Source: Myxococcales bacterium (GTDB taxonomy: Bacteria > Myxococcota > Polyangia > Fen-1088). From it: a stretch of DNA of 25,912 nt. The notes under the pieces are model-generated. The model did no database searches and was not told where the DNA came from. It worked only from the letters and a program-made list of their open reading frames with translations. The translations under genes were made by a program, and so were the position numbers. Location of the stretch: the NCBI GenBank assembly GCA_003155465.1, contig PMCR01000514.1, forward strand, positions 1 through 25,912, read 5' to 3'. Of the stretch, positions 8,919 through 18,553 are shown one piece after another. The stretch's first letter is position 1, and each line of letters opens with the position of its first letter.

Positions 8919-8921
8919 CTA
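8919..8921 (-). other. In-frame TAG interrupting the Rhs open reading frame
   Basis: Reading the minus strand, the frame from 12563 reaches LTLISL, then TAG, then continues without shift into GGRDANGNLLPGKADH and a YDTLGRL Rhs repeat. The distance between the two frames is a multiple of three, and no other stop occurs before 6291. CAG to TAG would be a single-base change. TAG is also the normal terminator of at least the neighbouring gene at 12591, the vWA gene at 20825 and ftsK at 25772. Confidence 0.9.
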
Positions 8922-11900
8922 CAGGCTGATCAGGGTCAGGCGATCCGCAGGGTCATAGGTCGCGTCTGCCTGTTCCAGAATCCCCGCCACTGTGCGTTCG
9001 GTGTGAACGATGCGGCCGATCCCATCCATGTGTGACGTCACCGGTGAAAGGTCGCTGGCAGTCACTGTCTGCCCAAACGCCTGATACACAATCGACTTGG
9101 TCGCCTGGTTGGGCAGGGTCTGCTTCCTCAGTCTTCCCAGCGCATCGTATTCCAGCACCTGGCTGCGGAACGCATATTGGTCGCCTGGCGCAACCGGCTG
9201 CGCCTCACTGGCCTTGGCGTTGCGCGGGTCAACGCCGTCCCAATAGAAGGGATCGCCGTGGACAACCACCTGGCCGCGGCTGTCGCGCTCTTTCCAACTC
9301 GACACAATCCATCGCGTATCGGTCAGCTTGGTCGCTGAAAACAGGTCCTCGCCCGCGCCATTGGCCACCTGCGCGGTCTTGCGCCAGCCTGCCGCCGACG
9401 GAACCTCGCCCGCTGGCACAGCCGGAATCGCTGATGCGCTTCCGTCCCAGACGTAGCCCCAATTGGTTGGCTTGGGCGCATCCCAGACATAGGCATGAAT
9501 GATGTGCGGGTTCGCGCCATTGGTGGCCACGCTGATCTGTCGCCCAAGCGCGTCGTACGCGATCGAGGTTGGAATAAGATTCGGGTCGCGGATCTCGGTC
9601 ATCAATCCCAGCCGCCGATCCCACTTTGCCTTCCAGGTCAGCGTTGTACCAGTTGACGGGCTCACGCTCTCTTGGGTCACGAACAGACTGTCAGGGTACG
9701 CGCCAGCCGTGTCAGGCGTGTACGACAGCCCACGCGTGACACCACCCTGATAGATCGAAACCGGATTGCCGAAGGCATCGTAGTCGCGCCGGACAAGGTC
9801 GATGGTCTTGCTCGATTGATCAGGGTCCTGCGGTCCCGCGGGCTGCCGGAACCCCTTGGTCACCCGCAGCCAGCCACGGCCAACCGTGCACGGACTCTCA
9901 ATCACCGCGTCGTCGCCGTAAAGAGTCTGGGTGTGGGAAACCACGGTCGTCCCATCGGCCTGGTACAGCCATTCCTCGCACACCCGGTCGCGCACCCAGG
10001 TGGTCTCGTCGCTGGCGTATAGACGCGCGATCTCCTTCTCATCGCCGCTCATGTCGTCGCGGCCATGATGGTGCTCGCGCACCAGTCTGACCTCGCCGTC
10101 ATATTCAAATGTGGAACTAGACACTACCGGCGTCAGTACGCCCTCATAGGACAGGGTCGTTTCGGACAGCTTGGCCGGTTTCTTGGCCCATGGGTGGGCT
10201 TGCAGTCCGGCGACCGGCATGGCCACCCAGTTGGATGTCGCGTCAGTGTAGCGCGCCCCAAGTCCATTCTCATTTGACGAGAACCACTGTGTGCCGCGCA
10301 GCACCCGGTCCTCGCCCAAACCCGCCAGGAACCCAGTTTCCTCGTGCAATAGATCGCTGGCCGTCCCGCTGACAACAGTTCGCCCGCCCACCAGGAATCC
10401 GGCGAAGCGACGCTCGACCCCGTCCCACACGCCATCGCGCACGCCGAAGGTGACTTCGCGGCTGGGCGTCGCGCCATCACTGAAACTCGTCACAGTCGAC
10501 ACCGGCATGGGCACCGCGACGGGCAGCTTGTTGGCCCACGGCTTGCCGGCCGCCTCGTCGGCGACAGCCAGCATAGCCGAGGTCGAATAGGCCACTGTCA
10601 TGGTCATGCCCAGGCCGTTGTCGATGCTCTCGATCATCCCGGCCGCGCCCTCGCCTGCCAGGTCTAGAATCCACATCCCAGTTGGCGCGGACCAGATGAT
10701 GTCCCGGGACCCGTTGCCGTTGGCATCCGCGACACTGACCACGCAGTCAGCCGCCGCATCGGTGGGCCGATTCAGCATGCGGAAATTGGTATCAAAGCCG
10801 CCGCCGGGAAGGCCGGGGAACCAGGTCACGTATCCGATGGTGATTCGGATCAGGTCCAGTAAGCCGTCGCGGTCCAGGTCGGCAAAGAAGACCTCTTTGT
10901 CAGAAAACGCGCCCGTGCCCCATGGGTAGTCATAGCGGTCGAGCGGAGCAAAAGTGCCATCGCCCCTGCCCAGCCAGGTCTTCATCCAGTCGTTGGTCAT
11001 CCACACCACATCGACCAGGCCGTCGCCGTTCAGGTCCTCGAAGCGGACATAGGGATCTCCCGGCACCACGTCCACGTTGTAGGGATCGATCGCCGGCTTG
11101 CGCTGGACAGGCCCAAGCCCGTCCTTGCTGTTGAATCGGATCAGCAGGCCGTCCGATGATGCCTGCAACACGTCCGTGCGACCGTCGCCATTGATGTCCG
11201 CGAACACGACGTCGGGGCCAGCCAACGGCACAGTGGCCGTGCCCGGCCATTCCCCCTGCGGCACCCATTTGAAAGCGAGACTGCCTGGGCTTTCCGCCTG
11301 CAGTTTCGACCAGCGCCAGGTATCGTTCACGATGTACACCAGTTCCGGCCTGGCGTCGCCGTCCAGATCCATCAGCCGCGTGCTTCCCAGATCGGTGCCC
11401 GCAGCGCCCGAAACCGCGTATTTCGCATCCGAGAATCCAGTTCCGGTCCCCTTTCGGTAGACATGGCTGCCCATCTCCATCCGGTACAGGTCAGCCATTC
11501 CGTCGCCGTCAACGTCCATCAGGTTGGTGCCCCGGTCGTTGAGCACCCAGCCCTGCAGGTTCGCGACCTGGGTGGTTTTCCCCAGCGTGGGTGGGACATA
11601 GGTGAACGCCGTGTCCGGCAGGGACAGCGACGGCTGCCACACGCCCCCGCTGGTCTTTGAGAAACCCGACACCCGCACCCGCTGCAAGCGACTCAGGCGG
11701 AAACTGCTGTCAGTCGGGAAGTAGGTCAGGTCATATTGGCGCAAGGGCTCGCCGAATGCCGATACCTTTAGCTGGCTCACCCGCCTCTGCACCTTGACCT
11801 CAAAGCCCGTGGCCCAACTTATGACGTGATCCGGGCGATCTTCCAGTGTGACGTCCAGCCGATAGCCCGGATCCCCGCCGGTCTGCAATGGCGGCCCCCA

Positions 11901-12563
11901 GGAAATCGCCTTCAAATACACTTCGTTGGCATCGTGCTGGTAGCTGAAGTCGATCTGCTGCTGGCCGGTCACGTCGATCACCGACTCGACGAACCAGGCG
12001 CTGCGCTGACCATCCACCTCCTCGACCGCGTTGTCGCTCAGCCCCATCACGTAGCGTACCCCGTTCGAATCTGTCACCTCGAACCAGCGCCCATTGCGGT
12101 CCACTTTCACCGACGTGCCTTTGCCCTCGACCCAGTAGCGCTTGCCATCAAAGGTGTACAGTCGCCCGCCCCCCGCGACCCCGATCAGTTCAAGTTCATC
12201 CGTGTCCGTGTATGTCGGCACGCCGTAGCGCAATGTCCGCTTGATGGCAAAGGTTCCCAAAGTCCAGCCCACGCCCAGCGGCCCGTTGCCCAGATCGCCC
12301 GAGTAGTTGAGCGCCAGGCTGGGACCGAACCCGGCCCGACCTGGCGGCATGACGATTGGAATGCTGTACGCTACCTGTCCGGAGAACACCTTCACCGACG
12401 CCGGGTCGGCCAGTCCCTTGATCGACGCCGGCTTGTCCGGAACAACCAGGGTCTGCGCCGTCACGGCCCCTGGGCTGGGGCCGTCAACCAACGCAAGCGC
12501 CGGACGAACCGCCAACAGGATGATTGACCCTGCCAGCAGCAATGCGCGCGTGTTTGGACCCAC
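8919..12563 (-). CDS. SpvB/TcB-like protein with FG-GAP propeller and Rhs repeats (N-terminal half of the Tc B/C-type protein)
   Basis: A 1214-aa exported protein. The GTG at 12561-12563 has GAGGAAAGG (12571-12579) seven bases upstream. Residues 1-24 are a Sec signal peptide ending ALA. Residues about 40-330 match the SpvB/TcaC N-terminal domain (SIKGLADPASVKVFSGQ, GFGPSLALNYSG, GPLGVGWTLG). Six FG-GAP/VCBS-type calcium-loop motifs follow between about 350 and 615 (DVDGDGMADLY, DLDGDARPEL, DINGDGRTDV, DLNGDGLVDV, DLDRDGLLDL, DANGNGSRDI). ESIDNGLGMTMTVAYS (about 650) is the TcB middle-domain signature. Rhs/YD repeats occupy about 870-1214. In Tc toxins this propeller is the gate that binds the A subunit, and the Rhs part builds a hollow cocoon. 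The preceding gene is TcA-like with a 27-bp gap, so the two are probably co-translated. The frame ends at a TAG within a repeat, not at a domain border. Confidence 0.88.
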   Translation of the reverse strand: MGPNTRALLLAGSIILLAVRPALALVDGPSPGAVTAQTLVVPDKPASIKGLADPASVKVFSGQVAYSIPIVMPPGRAGFGPSLALNYSGDLGNGPLGVGWTLGTFAIKRTLRYGVPTYTDTDELELIGVAGGGRLYTFDGKRYWVEGKGTSVKVDRNGRWFEVTDSNGVRYVMGLSDNAVEEVDGQRSAWFVESVIDVTGQQQIDFSYQHDANEVYLKAISWGPPLQTGGDPGYRLDVTLEDRPDHVISWATGFEVKVQRRVSQLKVSAFGEPLRQYDLTYFPTDSSFRLSRLQRVRVSGFSKTSGGVWQPSLSLPDTAFTYVPPTLGKTTQVANLQGWVLNDRGTNLMDVDGDGMADLYRMEMGSHVYRKGTGTGFSDAKYAVSGAAGTDLGSTRLMDLDGDARPELVYIVNDTWRWSKLQAESPGSLAFKWVPQGEWPGTATVPLAGPDVVFADINGDGRTDVLQASSDGLLIRFNSKDGLGPVQRKPAIDPYNVDVVPGDPYVRFEDLNGDGLVDVVWMTNDWMKTWLGRGDGTFAPLDRYDYPWGTGAFSDKEVFFADLDRDGLLDLIRITIGYVTWFPGLPGGGFDTNFRMLNRPTDAAADCVVSVADANGNGSRDIIWSAPTGMWILDLAGEGAAGMIESIDNGLGMTMTVAYSTSAMLAVADEAAGKPWANKLPVAVPMPVSTVTSFSDGATPSREVTFGVRDGVWDGVERRFAGFLVGGRTVVSGTASDLLHEETGFLAGLGEDRVLRGTQWFSSNENGLGARYTDATSNWVAMPVAGLQAHPWAKKPAKLSETTLSYEGVLTPVVSSSTFEYDGEVRLVREHHHGRDDMSGDEKEIARLYASDETTWVRDRVCEEWLYQADGTTVVSHTQTLYGDDAVIESPCTVGRGWLRVTKGFRQPAGPQDPDQSSKTIDLVRRDYDAFGNPVSIYQGGVTRGLSYTPDTAGAYPDSLFVTQESVSPSTGTTLTWKAKWDRRLGLMTEIRDPNLIPTSIAYDALGRQISVATNGANPHIIHAYVWDAPKPTNWGYVWDGSASAIPAVPAGEVPSAAGWRKTAQVANGAGEDLFSATKLTDTRWIVSSWKERDSRGQVVVHGDPFYWDGVDPRNAKASEAQPVAPGDQYAFRSQVLEYDALGRLRKQTLPNQATKSIVYQAFGQTVTASDLSPVTSHMDGIGRIVHTERTVAGILEQADATYDPADRLTLISL

Positions 12564-12570
12564 CTGTTAG

Positions 12571-12579
12571 CCTTTCCTC
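12571..12579 (-). promoter_or_regulatory. Ribosome binding site GAGGAAAGG for the GTG start at 12563
   Basis: A purine-rich Shine-Dalgarno sequence lies within the 27-bp gap after the TcA-like gene, seven bases before the GTG. It selects this GTG, which places the signal peptide exactly at the N terminus. Confidence 0.7.
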
Positions 12580-12590
12580 AGACGCAAGGC

Positions 12591-15500
12591 CTAATGCGAC
12601 GAGGCGCCGCCCACTGGAACCGCCTGGTCCCCTGTCCCAACCGGGGACAGGTTGTCGACTGACAGGTAGTCCACCCGCAGCAGCACGTCTTCTACATTTT
12701 CAAGCGGGAACGGGTTCTTCTTGGCCTTGTCGAGAATCTGCTTGGGGAACAGCAAGATGTAGTCCCCGTACAGGCCCCTGCCTGCCAGTTCCTCTGATGC
12801 GCCCTTGGTGTAGTCCGCGCTGTAAAAGTCGATGCGCCGCACGTTGAACCACGGGTACATTGCCGCGGCAGTGTAGGCGGTGGCTTCCTCCGGCGTCCCC
12901 GCGACCTTGCCGGTGAATAGCTGGTTCGACGGTCGAATCGAGTTCACCTGGTGCTTCTCTGTGCCCCCATGTCCGCGGCAGTACTGCGAGTAGAAGGTGT
13001 TCTTCTTCAGCAAGGTCAGGGGCGTGCCAGGCTCAAGTGGGCTCAGGTTGTCCCCTTGCACGGTCGCGGTCACCCGCCACAGGCGCTCGCCGCAGCGATT
13101 TTCGAGCACCCCCTGCTCCTTCATCGAGAATGCGATGCCCTGGCCCAGCCACGCGCCGTTCTCGTCGCGAATCGTGTAGCGCTCGTCCCGCAGCCGTCCC
13201 TTGAACCGCTGCGAAGCGGTCCAATCTCGCTCGCCCGAGGGCGCGCCGGTCCGATCCGCCACCTCCAGGATGTCGTCGCGCAAGCTCAGCACGATGCTCG
13301 ACTGCTCTGGCCGCTTGCGATTGACCCCTCGGGTCGCCTGCACCTGCTGAATGGCCAGCAGAGCGTCCGCAAGCTCGTCCGGGTGCCGGGCCGCAACCAC
13401 CGCTCCCCGCAGGTTCAGGCTCTCCTGAAACTCGAACTCCACCGCACGCAGCGCCAGATAGGTCAACTGCTTGGCCCATTTCATCTGCTTGCGGAAGGTG
13501 TCCACTTTCTCGTCGTACCAGTAATGATGGGAGAAGTCCGCCACCTTGCGATGGTTCTCCGTGTCCAACTGGGCCGCGGCGGTGTCAAAGGCCAGGCCAT
13601 TCTCCTGCAGAAGGTTCGCGAAGTTCTGCAATGCCGTTTGGAATTCATCGAGTCGCTGGGCGATCTGTGCCCTCACTGGCCCAATCGCATTGTAGGCCGT
13701 CTTGTTGTTGGTTGCACATTGAATCGCCGCAATCTTGGCCTCCATCTCGGCCTGGAACTTGGCGTGCAACGCATCCAGTTGCGTGACTTCCGCCCTGATC
13801 TGATTCGCGTCGTCAGAAAACAAACCGCCGAGAGCGCCGCCGACATAGTCACCAGACGCGCAGCCCAGAACAACCGTTCGCATCGTATCAACATCGCCTG
13901 CTGCACCCAACAATTTCCCGCGTTGCCCAAGGTAGCTCGACAACTCCTGCTGGCTCAACTGATTCAGCAATCCTTGCTCATGACACGACAACAACCAGGC
14001 TGACCAGTTTCCAACCTTCTCGAAAAGCAGCGCCTTGTCGCGTTCCGCCTGGGACCAGATGTCATGCAGCTGCGACCAGGCCACTCCCAGCTTTCCCCTG
14101 AGGCACTCTCTCGGAAGCTCCCAATCGGGCAAGGGCGCGCCGTACCCCTCTGAGCCACACAATGCCACCGCCTGGTTCCAGCCTTGACTCGCCCGCAGAA
14201 CCTGAAGGTCGGGAGAATACAGGTCAAGCGCAGCCATCTGCGGGTCAGCCGCCTGGATTGTTCCATCGCCCGCGCTGGGAATATAGATCTCGAGAACGCC
14301 ACCTGCCGATCCGACCTCCGCGGTCTTCCATTTGCTGCTTCGGGCGTCCGCTGGCAGCGGGGGCAAGTCGCTTCCGTGCACGTGCCGGCTGAGACAGTCG
14401 AGGGCGTAGTCGGCCAAATCCTTGGTATTCTCCGGCGCGCCCTTCCTGGCGGCCAGCTCGCCGGCGCAGTTCTTCAGTGACATCTCCTGCAGCAAGGGGA
14501 ACGGCGACATATTCGCTATCTCCTGGCAGTCCTCGTACTTCTTCTCGGGGCAGAGGCCATCCCAGTTCCTGCGGCAGGTGAAGTAGTCGCCGATTGGTCC
14601 ACAGATATAGGCGCAATTCGAGTCCTCATCACCGGTCTGATAGGCGGGCACGAACATGTCCGTGCAGTCTTTGAAGCGGTACCAGCACCTCGTGTTGGCC
14701 TGCCAGCACCTATCAACTCCCGGCCCCACCCCACAGGCCACGACGCAGTCCTCGACGCAGTTGCCAGAGAGGCATGTGGGGTCCCCTGCGCAGTCGTCGC
14801 AGAAGGGTGCCGTACTGGTGCCGCTCATGAAAGGCGTCAGCTTCGCCGATGCAGTTGCCCCTGCAAAATGCCCTGTTCCCGCCTTTGGCCGCGCCTCGGT
14901 AGCGGCCACCCATTCACTCGGGTAGTTCACCCGCATATAGTCCAGCCGGCACAGCTCAGATCGCGCCGCGGCGGCGTTGCCTATGAAGCCAGCAAGCCGG
15001 GCCTCGGTTATCTGAGCGTCGTCCGGCTTCAGTGTGCAACTTTCGCCACCCCCTACGTAGCACTCGTTGAGAGTCTTGTGCGCGATGCTGGGTTCGAGCT
15101 TGGCCAACGACTCGACCACGGATCGCGAATCCGCAACGGCCCCGCCTATCGTTAGTCCGCCGCAGTTGTCGAGAATGGTACGCCCAGCCGGGGTGGCGAT
15201 GTCGTCCAGTCGCTGCTCGTGGGCGGTCTCGTTCTGCTGTGTGGTCAGCGAGGCATTGCGCGCGGAAATCCATGCGTCCCTGGCGGTGGAGAGCGCGCCA
15301 CGCGCCGACCCCACCGCTGGCCCGGCCCAGGTGTTTATCAGGTAGTCCGAGCTTGCGAAGTAGCGTGAGTTCGTGCCCTGGACATCGCCGAAGAAGACCG
15401 GCGTGTCGTCGTCAGGCACACCCAGGGGATTCTGCCCGCTGGCCAGCCTTTGCGCTGCATTTGCCGCGCGAGCCATCTGCAGGTCCAACTCTCGCGCGGC

Positions 15501-18473
15501 GTTGCGCCAGCGATCGTACCAATGGGGATACTGGCAGCTTGTGATGCCATCGGTAGTCGAGCAGTTGCTGTCGGCCTTGGCCATCCGGACGCCCATGGCC
15601 TGGAAATAGGTGGTCAGGCGCATCGCAGTGCCGTACCGGATCAACGCGGCCAAGGCCTTGCCAGAGGTACCTCCTGGTTGTTGCTCTTGATAGCTGTCCA
15701 GCATGGTCTTCTCAAGATCCGCTTCCACGACGCGCAGGTATCCGGTCAACGCGTCGGTCAGGACTGGCAGGAATCCCTTCGGGATGTCGTCAGAACTGAC
15801 GAGCTGGGCCGCGTCCTGAATCACGCAGTGGCGCCAGAGATGTTCCGGTGGACAGACCCCGTTCTCGATGTAGTCGGGGTCGCAATCCCAGAAGCCCGTG
15901 TAGGCAGCCAGGGCCGCAGCGTGATCTTGACTCTCGCATTCCCAGCCCGAGGGCGGACACGCCTTCGCCACACCCCCTGCGCCTTGCGCACAACGCTGCA
16001 TCCCGGTCATGGTTCGGTAGTCCAGTGTCCAAACCGGCAAGTCCATCGAATATTGAGGGTTGAAGACTATCGGCTGCAACACTTGCGAAAAACCAAAGGC
16101 CAACCCACGTTCCATGACTGCAAGAAGTTGGTCAGGCGCTGGCGTGGCGCTGATCCCCGATGCGCCTGACGTGCCCGATGACGTCGACTGGCGCAGAATG
16201 ACATCCTCCTGTGACAACTGCTCGACCCCTTGGTGCATCAGGAAGCCATGCAAGCGGAACCACTCCTGCGCTATGCGCGCAACCAGAGAGAGCCACTGGT
16301 CGTAGGCGGCCAGGGAATAGGAACTTGAATCGCCATTCTCGGCCAGCAGTTTGCCAACAGGGCCTAGGCTGACGCAGTCGGCCTTGTAGTCGAGCAGCCC
16401 CCCGGTGAACTCAGGGAACGACGCAGTCATGCTGTCGACCCACGGTGGCCCGGTGCGCTGCAACTCCTGCAGACATCGGCCGAAAAGGTCTGCGGTGTTG
16501 AGCTTGTCCTTGTAGACACCCAGTTTCTCCAATGATTCACGATGTGAGAATGGGAACGGTCCTCCCCAGCCAATCTGTGGCTTGCCGTTGGCTCCCGTGC
16601 TTGGCGCCACGCAGGGCATGTCATAGTCAAGCAGTTTGGCTTCAGCGAACTTGAAGAGCGTCTCCGGCCATTTCGAGGTGAATTCCACCGCAGGATCCTG
16701 GGCACACCAAATCGCGCTGGGCAGTACTGTGGTGTCCACAAGAGGGCCGCTATTCAGCCAGTCGGACAGCTTCGTCTGTACCGACAAGAAGGGCGTGCCG
16801 GTCGCTAGGCCTTCGCTGGAATCCGGCGGGCCTCCAGGCGCAGGCTCGGCGCAGAACCCCCATTCACATACCTGGCTGCCATTGCACGGTTGCGCAAACA
16901 CGTCGGCATCGACAGAACATGTGGGTACAGGCCGCGGGCTGAGCGTGAGGGAAAAGCGGAGGTCGGCCCCCTGTCCGAAGGCCTCCGAAAGCATGACCAT
17001 ATCGCCGAATGCCAGCGCACCAGTTGCCTCGATCGGCGCCTTTGCCGTGTTGGCCTGTTGCCGGAACGAGATGATCCTGGCCTTCGCGTCCATGTTCCAT
17101 GCGTATGCTGGCGACGCATCTACGTAGACCCAACGGACGTAGGCTTGCACTGGGAACGGCACGGTGGCGAAATCCAGCCTTCTGAGGGACAAAATCCCAT
17201 TTGGCGCAATCAAGCGCGATGGATCGTACAGCGCAAGCACATCGTTGATGATGTGGGCCTGAACGGGAACCGCAATGGATGAACCGGTCGGCGTGGTCAG
17301 CACCATGGTCCCAACATAGGGCGAGTCAATATCCGGCTCGTACCCAGCCTCAGCGATCTCCTTCTCGACCATCTGGACGTTCGGGTCAGGGTCTGTCGGC
17401 GTCGGGTCGGCTGGCAGGGCATAGTAAATGACCGTGCTGGGCGCCCCGTCCACGTTGTTGCCAGACACCACCACCGTCCACGCCGTCGGCGCCATCGCTG
17501 GGGGGGCCTGGCCCACAGCGCGAACGCTGACCGTGTGCAGGGCCCGAATCAGATCCGATCCGCCGGCGCCCGCATCGGGCCGCTGGTAATCCCAACTGCT
17601 GAACGAACAGGCCTCGCCAGCCGCGCCGAAGTCATTGGAAACGCCCTCTCCACACCTTACCTGCGTGTTCCCGTCAGGGACAACCGTAATGGTGGGGCTT
17701 GGTCCCACCTGTCCGCCGTCGGCGAGCGTGGTCAAGATGCCAGTCGTCAGTTCGATCTCGATACTCCTTGTCGCGTCGACCCCGGTGCCCCAGGGCTGGT
17801 TGGGGTCGAGTACAGGTGGGATCAACGGGCCTCCAACCGCCGTCGCCTTCAAGTGCGGTGCATAGCTACCAGGCTGCGAAGAGCCACCATCCCCAGGCAC
17901 TGCCGGCACGCACTGCCCCAGGCAATTGCACACCGCCGCGTCGCCACAGGGTTTCACCCCCTCCAGACAGTCCCACACGCAGGTACCAGTGGCACGCTCG
18001 CAGCGGCTACCATAGGGGCACTCGTCCGTCCACTGACAGGGCCGCAGAAGGGTCGATTGACTTTGCAGCAAGGCCGCATCCAGCGGGCAGGCCGTGTTCT
18101 GTGGCGTGCCACCGTCGGAAACCGAACCCAGGGCCAGGCACTGCCCGTCACATGAGCAATAGTACCCGTCCTGACACTTGCTCTCCGGGTCGCATTCCAG
18201 GGTGCACACGCTGGCCGGCCCCGGGCTGCAGAAGCTGCCGGCAGGGCATCCAGGGTCAGTGGTCGTGCACTGGATCCGCGGCCCATACACTATTTTCTGG
18301 CGCAGGTCAGGCGCACGCGTCCGGGGACAATCGACCTGCATCCCATCCACAATGGTCAGCGCGGAAGCCCCGGGGCCAGAGGCGGGCGCGGGAGCGCGAG
18401 CGCAGGCCACGCTTAACACTGCAAACCACGCAAGATACAGAACAGATGACTTCGACTCAACATGAGCACGCAT
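12591..18473 (-). CDS. Tc-toxin A-subunit-related giant lipoprotein with Cys-rich N terminus
   Basis: A 1960-aa protein. ATG 18471-18473 is five bases after GGAGG (18479-18483); an adjacent ATG at 18476 is only two bases away. The signal peptide ends at Cys24 (VLSVAC), so it is probably a lipoprotein. Residues about 50-180 hold EGF-like Cys clusters (CPAGSFC, CQDGYYC, CPYGSRC). Beta-rich domains follow to about 540, then a largely helical body. A second Cys-rich patch lies near 1215-1330 (CDDCAGDPTC, CWYRFKDC). Residues about 1540-1660 look like long helices (AQRLDEFQTALQNFANLL). From about 1650 the protein follows the TcA C-terminal pattern: LTYLALRAVEFEF, ADALLAIQQVQ, SSIVLSLRDDI, a beta domain, then GDYILLFP and VEDVLLRVDYLSVDN, corresponding to the 'LxLxFPNA...DIILHIRYT' end of TcA. 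That region of TcA binds TcB, and the next gene is TcB-like. The N-terminal two thirds are not recognisably TcA. Whether it forms a pore is inference. Confidence 0.75.
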   Translation of the reverse strand: MRAHVESKSSVLYLAWFAVLSVACARAPAPASGPGASALTIVDGMQVDCPRTRAPDLRQKIVYGPRIQCTTTDPGCPAGSFCSPGPASVCTLECDPESKCQDGYYCSCDGQCLALGSVSDGGTPQNTACPLDAALLQSQSTLLRPCQWTDECPYGSRCERATGTCVWDCLEGVKPCGDAAVCNCLGQCVPAVPGDGGSSQPGSYAPHLKATAVGGPLIPPVLDPNQPWGTGVDATRSIEIELTTGILTTLADGGQVGPSPTITVVPDGNTQVRCGEGVSNDFGAAGEACSFSSWDYQRPDAGAGGSDLIRALHTVSVRAVGQAPPAMAPTAWTVVVSGNNVDGAPSTVIYYALPADPTPTDPDPNVQMVEKEIAEAGYEPDIDSPYVGTMVLTTPTGSSIAVPVQAHIINDVLALYDPSRLIAPNGILSLRRLDFATVPFPVQAYVRWVYVDASPAYAWNMDAKARIISFRQQANTAKAPIEATGALAFGDMVMLSEAFGQGADLRFSLTLSPRPVPTCSVDADVFAQPCNGSQVCEWGFCAEPAPGGPPDSSEGLATGTPFLSVQTKLSDWLNSGPLVDTTVLPSAIWCAQDPAVEFTSKWPETLFKFAEAKLLDYDMPCVAPSTGANGKPQIGWGGPFPFSHRESLEKLGVYKDKLNTADLFGRCLQELQRTGPPWVDSMTASFPEFTGGLLDYKADCVSLGPVGKLLAENGDSSSYSLAAYDQWLSLVARIAQEWFRLHGFLMHQGVEQLSQEDVILRQSTSSGTSGASGISATPAPDQLLAVMERGLAFGFSQVLQPIVFNPQYSMDLPVWTLDYRTMTGMQRCAQGAGGVAKACPPSGWECESQDHAAALAAYTGFWDCDPDYIENGVCPPEHLWRHCVIQDAAQLVSSDDIPKGFLPVLTDALTGYLRVVEADLEKTMLDSYQEQQPGGTSGKALAALIRYGTAMRLTTYFQAMGVRMAKADSNCSTTDGITSCQYPHWYDRWRNAARELDLQMARAANAAQRLASGQNPLGVPDDDTPVFFGDVQGTNSRYFASSDYLINTWAGPAVGSARGALSTARDAWISARNASLTTQQNETAHEQRLDDIATPAGRTILDNCGGLTIGGAVADSRSVVESLAKLEPSIAHKTLNECYVGGGESCTLKPDDAQITEARLAGFIGNAAAARSELCRLDYMRVNYPSEWVAATEARPKAGTGHFAGATASAKLTPFMSGTSTAPFCDDCAGDPTCLSGNCVEDCVVACGVGPGVDRCWQANTRCWYRFKDCTDMFVPAYQTGDEDSNCAYICGPIGDYFTCRRNWDGLCPEKKYEDCQEIANMSPFPLLQEMSLKNCAGELAARKGAPENTKDLADYALDCLSRHVHGSDLPPLPADARSSKWKTAEVGSAGGVLEIYIPSAGDGTIQAADPQMAALDLYSPDLQVLRASQGWNQAVALCGSEGYGAPLPDWELPRECLRGKLGVAWSQLHDIWSQAERDKALLFEKVGNWSAWLLSCHEQGLLNQLSQQELSSYLGQRGKLLGAAGDVDTMRTVVLGCASGDYVGGALGGLFSDDANQIRAEVTQLDALHAKFQAEMEAKIAAIQCATNNKTAYNAIGPVRAQIAQRLDEFQTALQNFANLLQENGLAFDTAAAQLDTENHRKVADFSHHYWYDEKVDTFRKQMKWAKQLTYLALRAVEFEFQESLNLRGAVVAARHPDELADALLAIQQVQATRGVNRKRPEQSSIVLSLRDDILEVADRTGAPSGERDWTASQRFKGRLRDERYTIRDENGAWLGQGIAFSMKEQGVLENRCGERLWRVTATVQGDNLSPLEPGTPLTLLKKNTFYSQYCRGHGGTEKHQVNSIRPSNQLFTGKVAGTPEEATAYTAAAMYPWFNVRRIDFYSADYTKGASEELAGRGLYGDYILLFPKQILDKAKKNPFPLENVEDVLLRVDYLSVDNLSPVGTGDQAVPVGGASSH

Positions 18474-18478
18474 CATGA

Positions 18479-18483
18479 CCTCC
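18479..18483 (-). promoter_or_regulatory. Ribosome binding site GGAGG choosing between ATG 18476 and ATG 18473
   Basis: GGAGG is two bases from the first ATG and five from the second of two adjacent ATG codons. The second is the better-spaced start, giving MRAHVESK. Starts further upstream would put about 40 residues in front of the signal peptide. Confidence 0.6.
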
Positions 18484-18553
18484 GAATTCGGGCGAGCAGG
18501 GCACTTCGATCGAGACACAAACCGAGAAGAGCGGGTTACTTGAGGACTGATCT

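Noticed and set aside
8919..8921. TAG as pyrrolysine or general stop reassignment
   Set aside because: TAG ends the TcA-like gene, the vWA gene and ftsK in this same window, and no pylT/pylS context is visible, so general recoding is unlikely.
8802..8921. The TAG as a natural TcB/TcC gene boundary
   Set aside because: The break falls inside an Rhs repeat, the following frame lacks the typical TcC N terminus, and there is no ribosome binding site for a second start.
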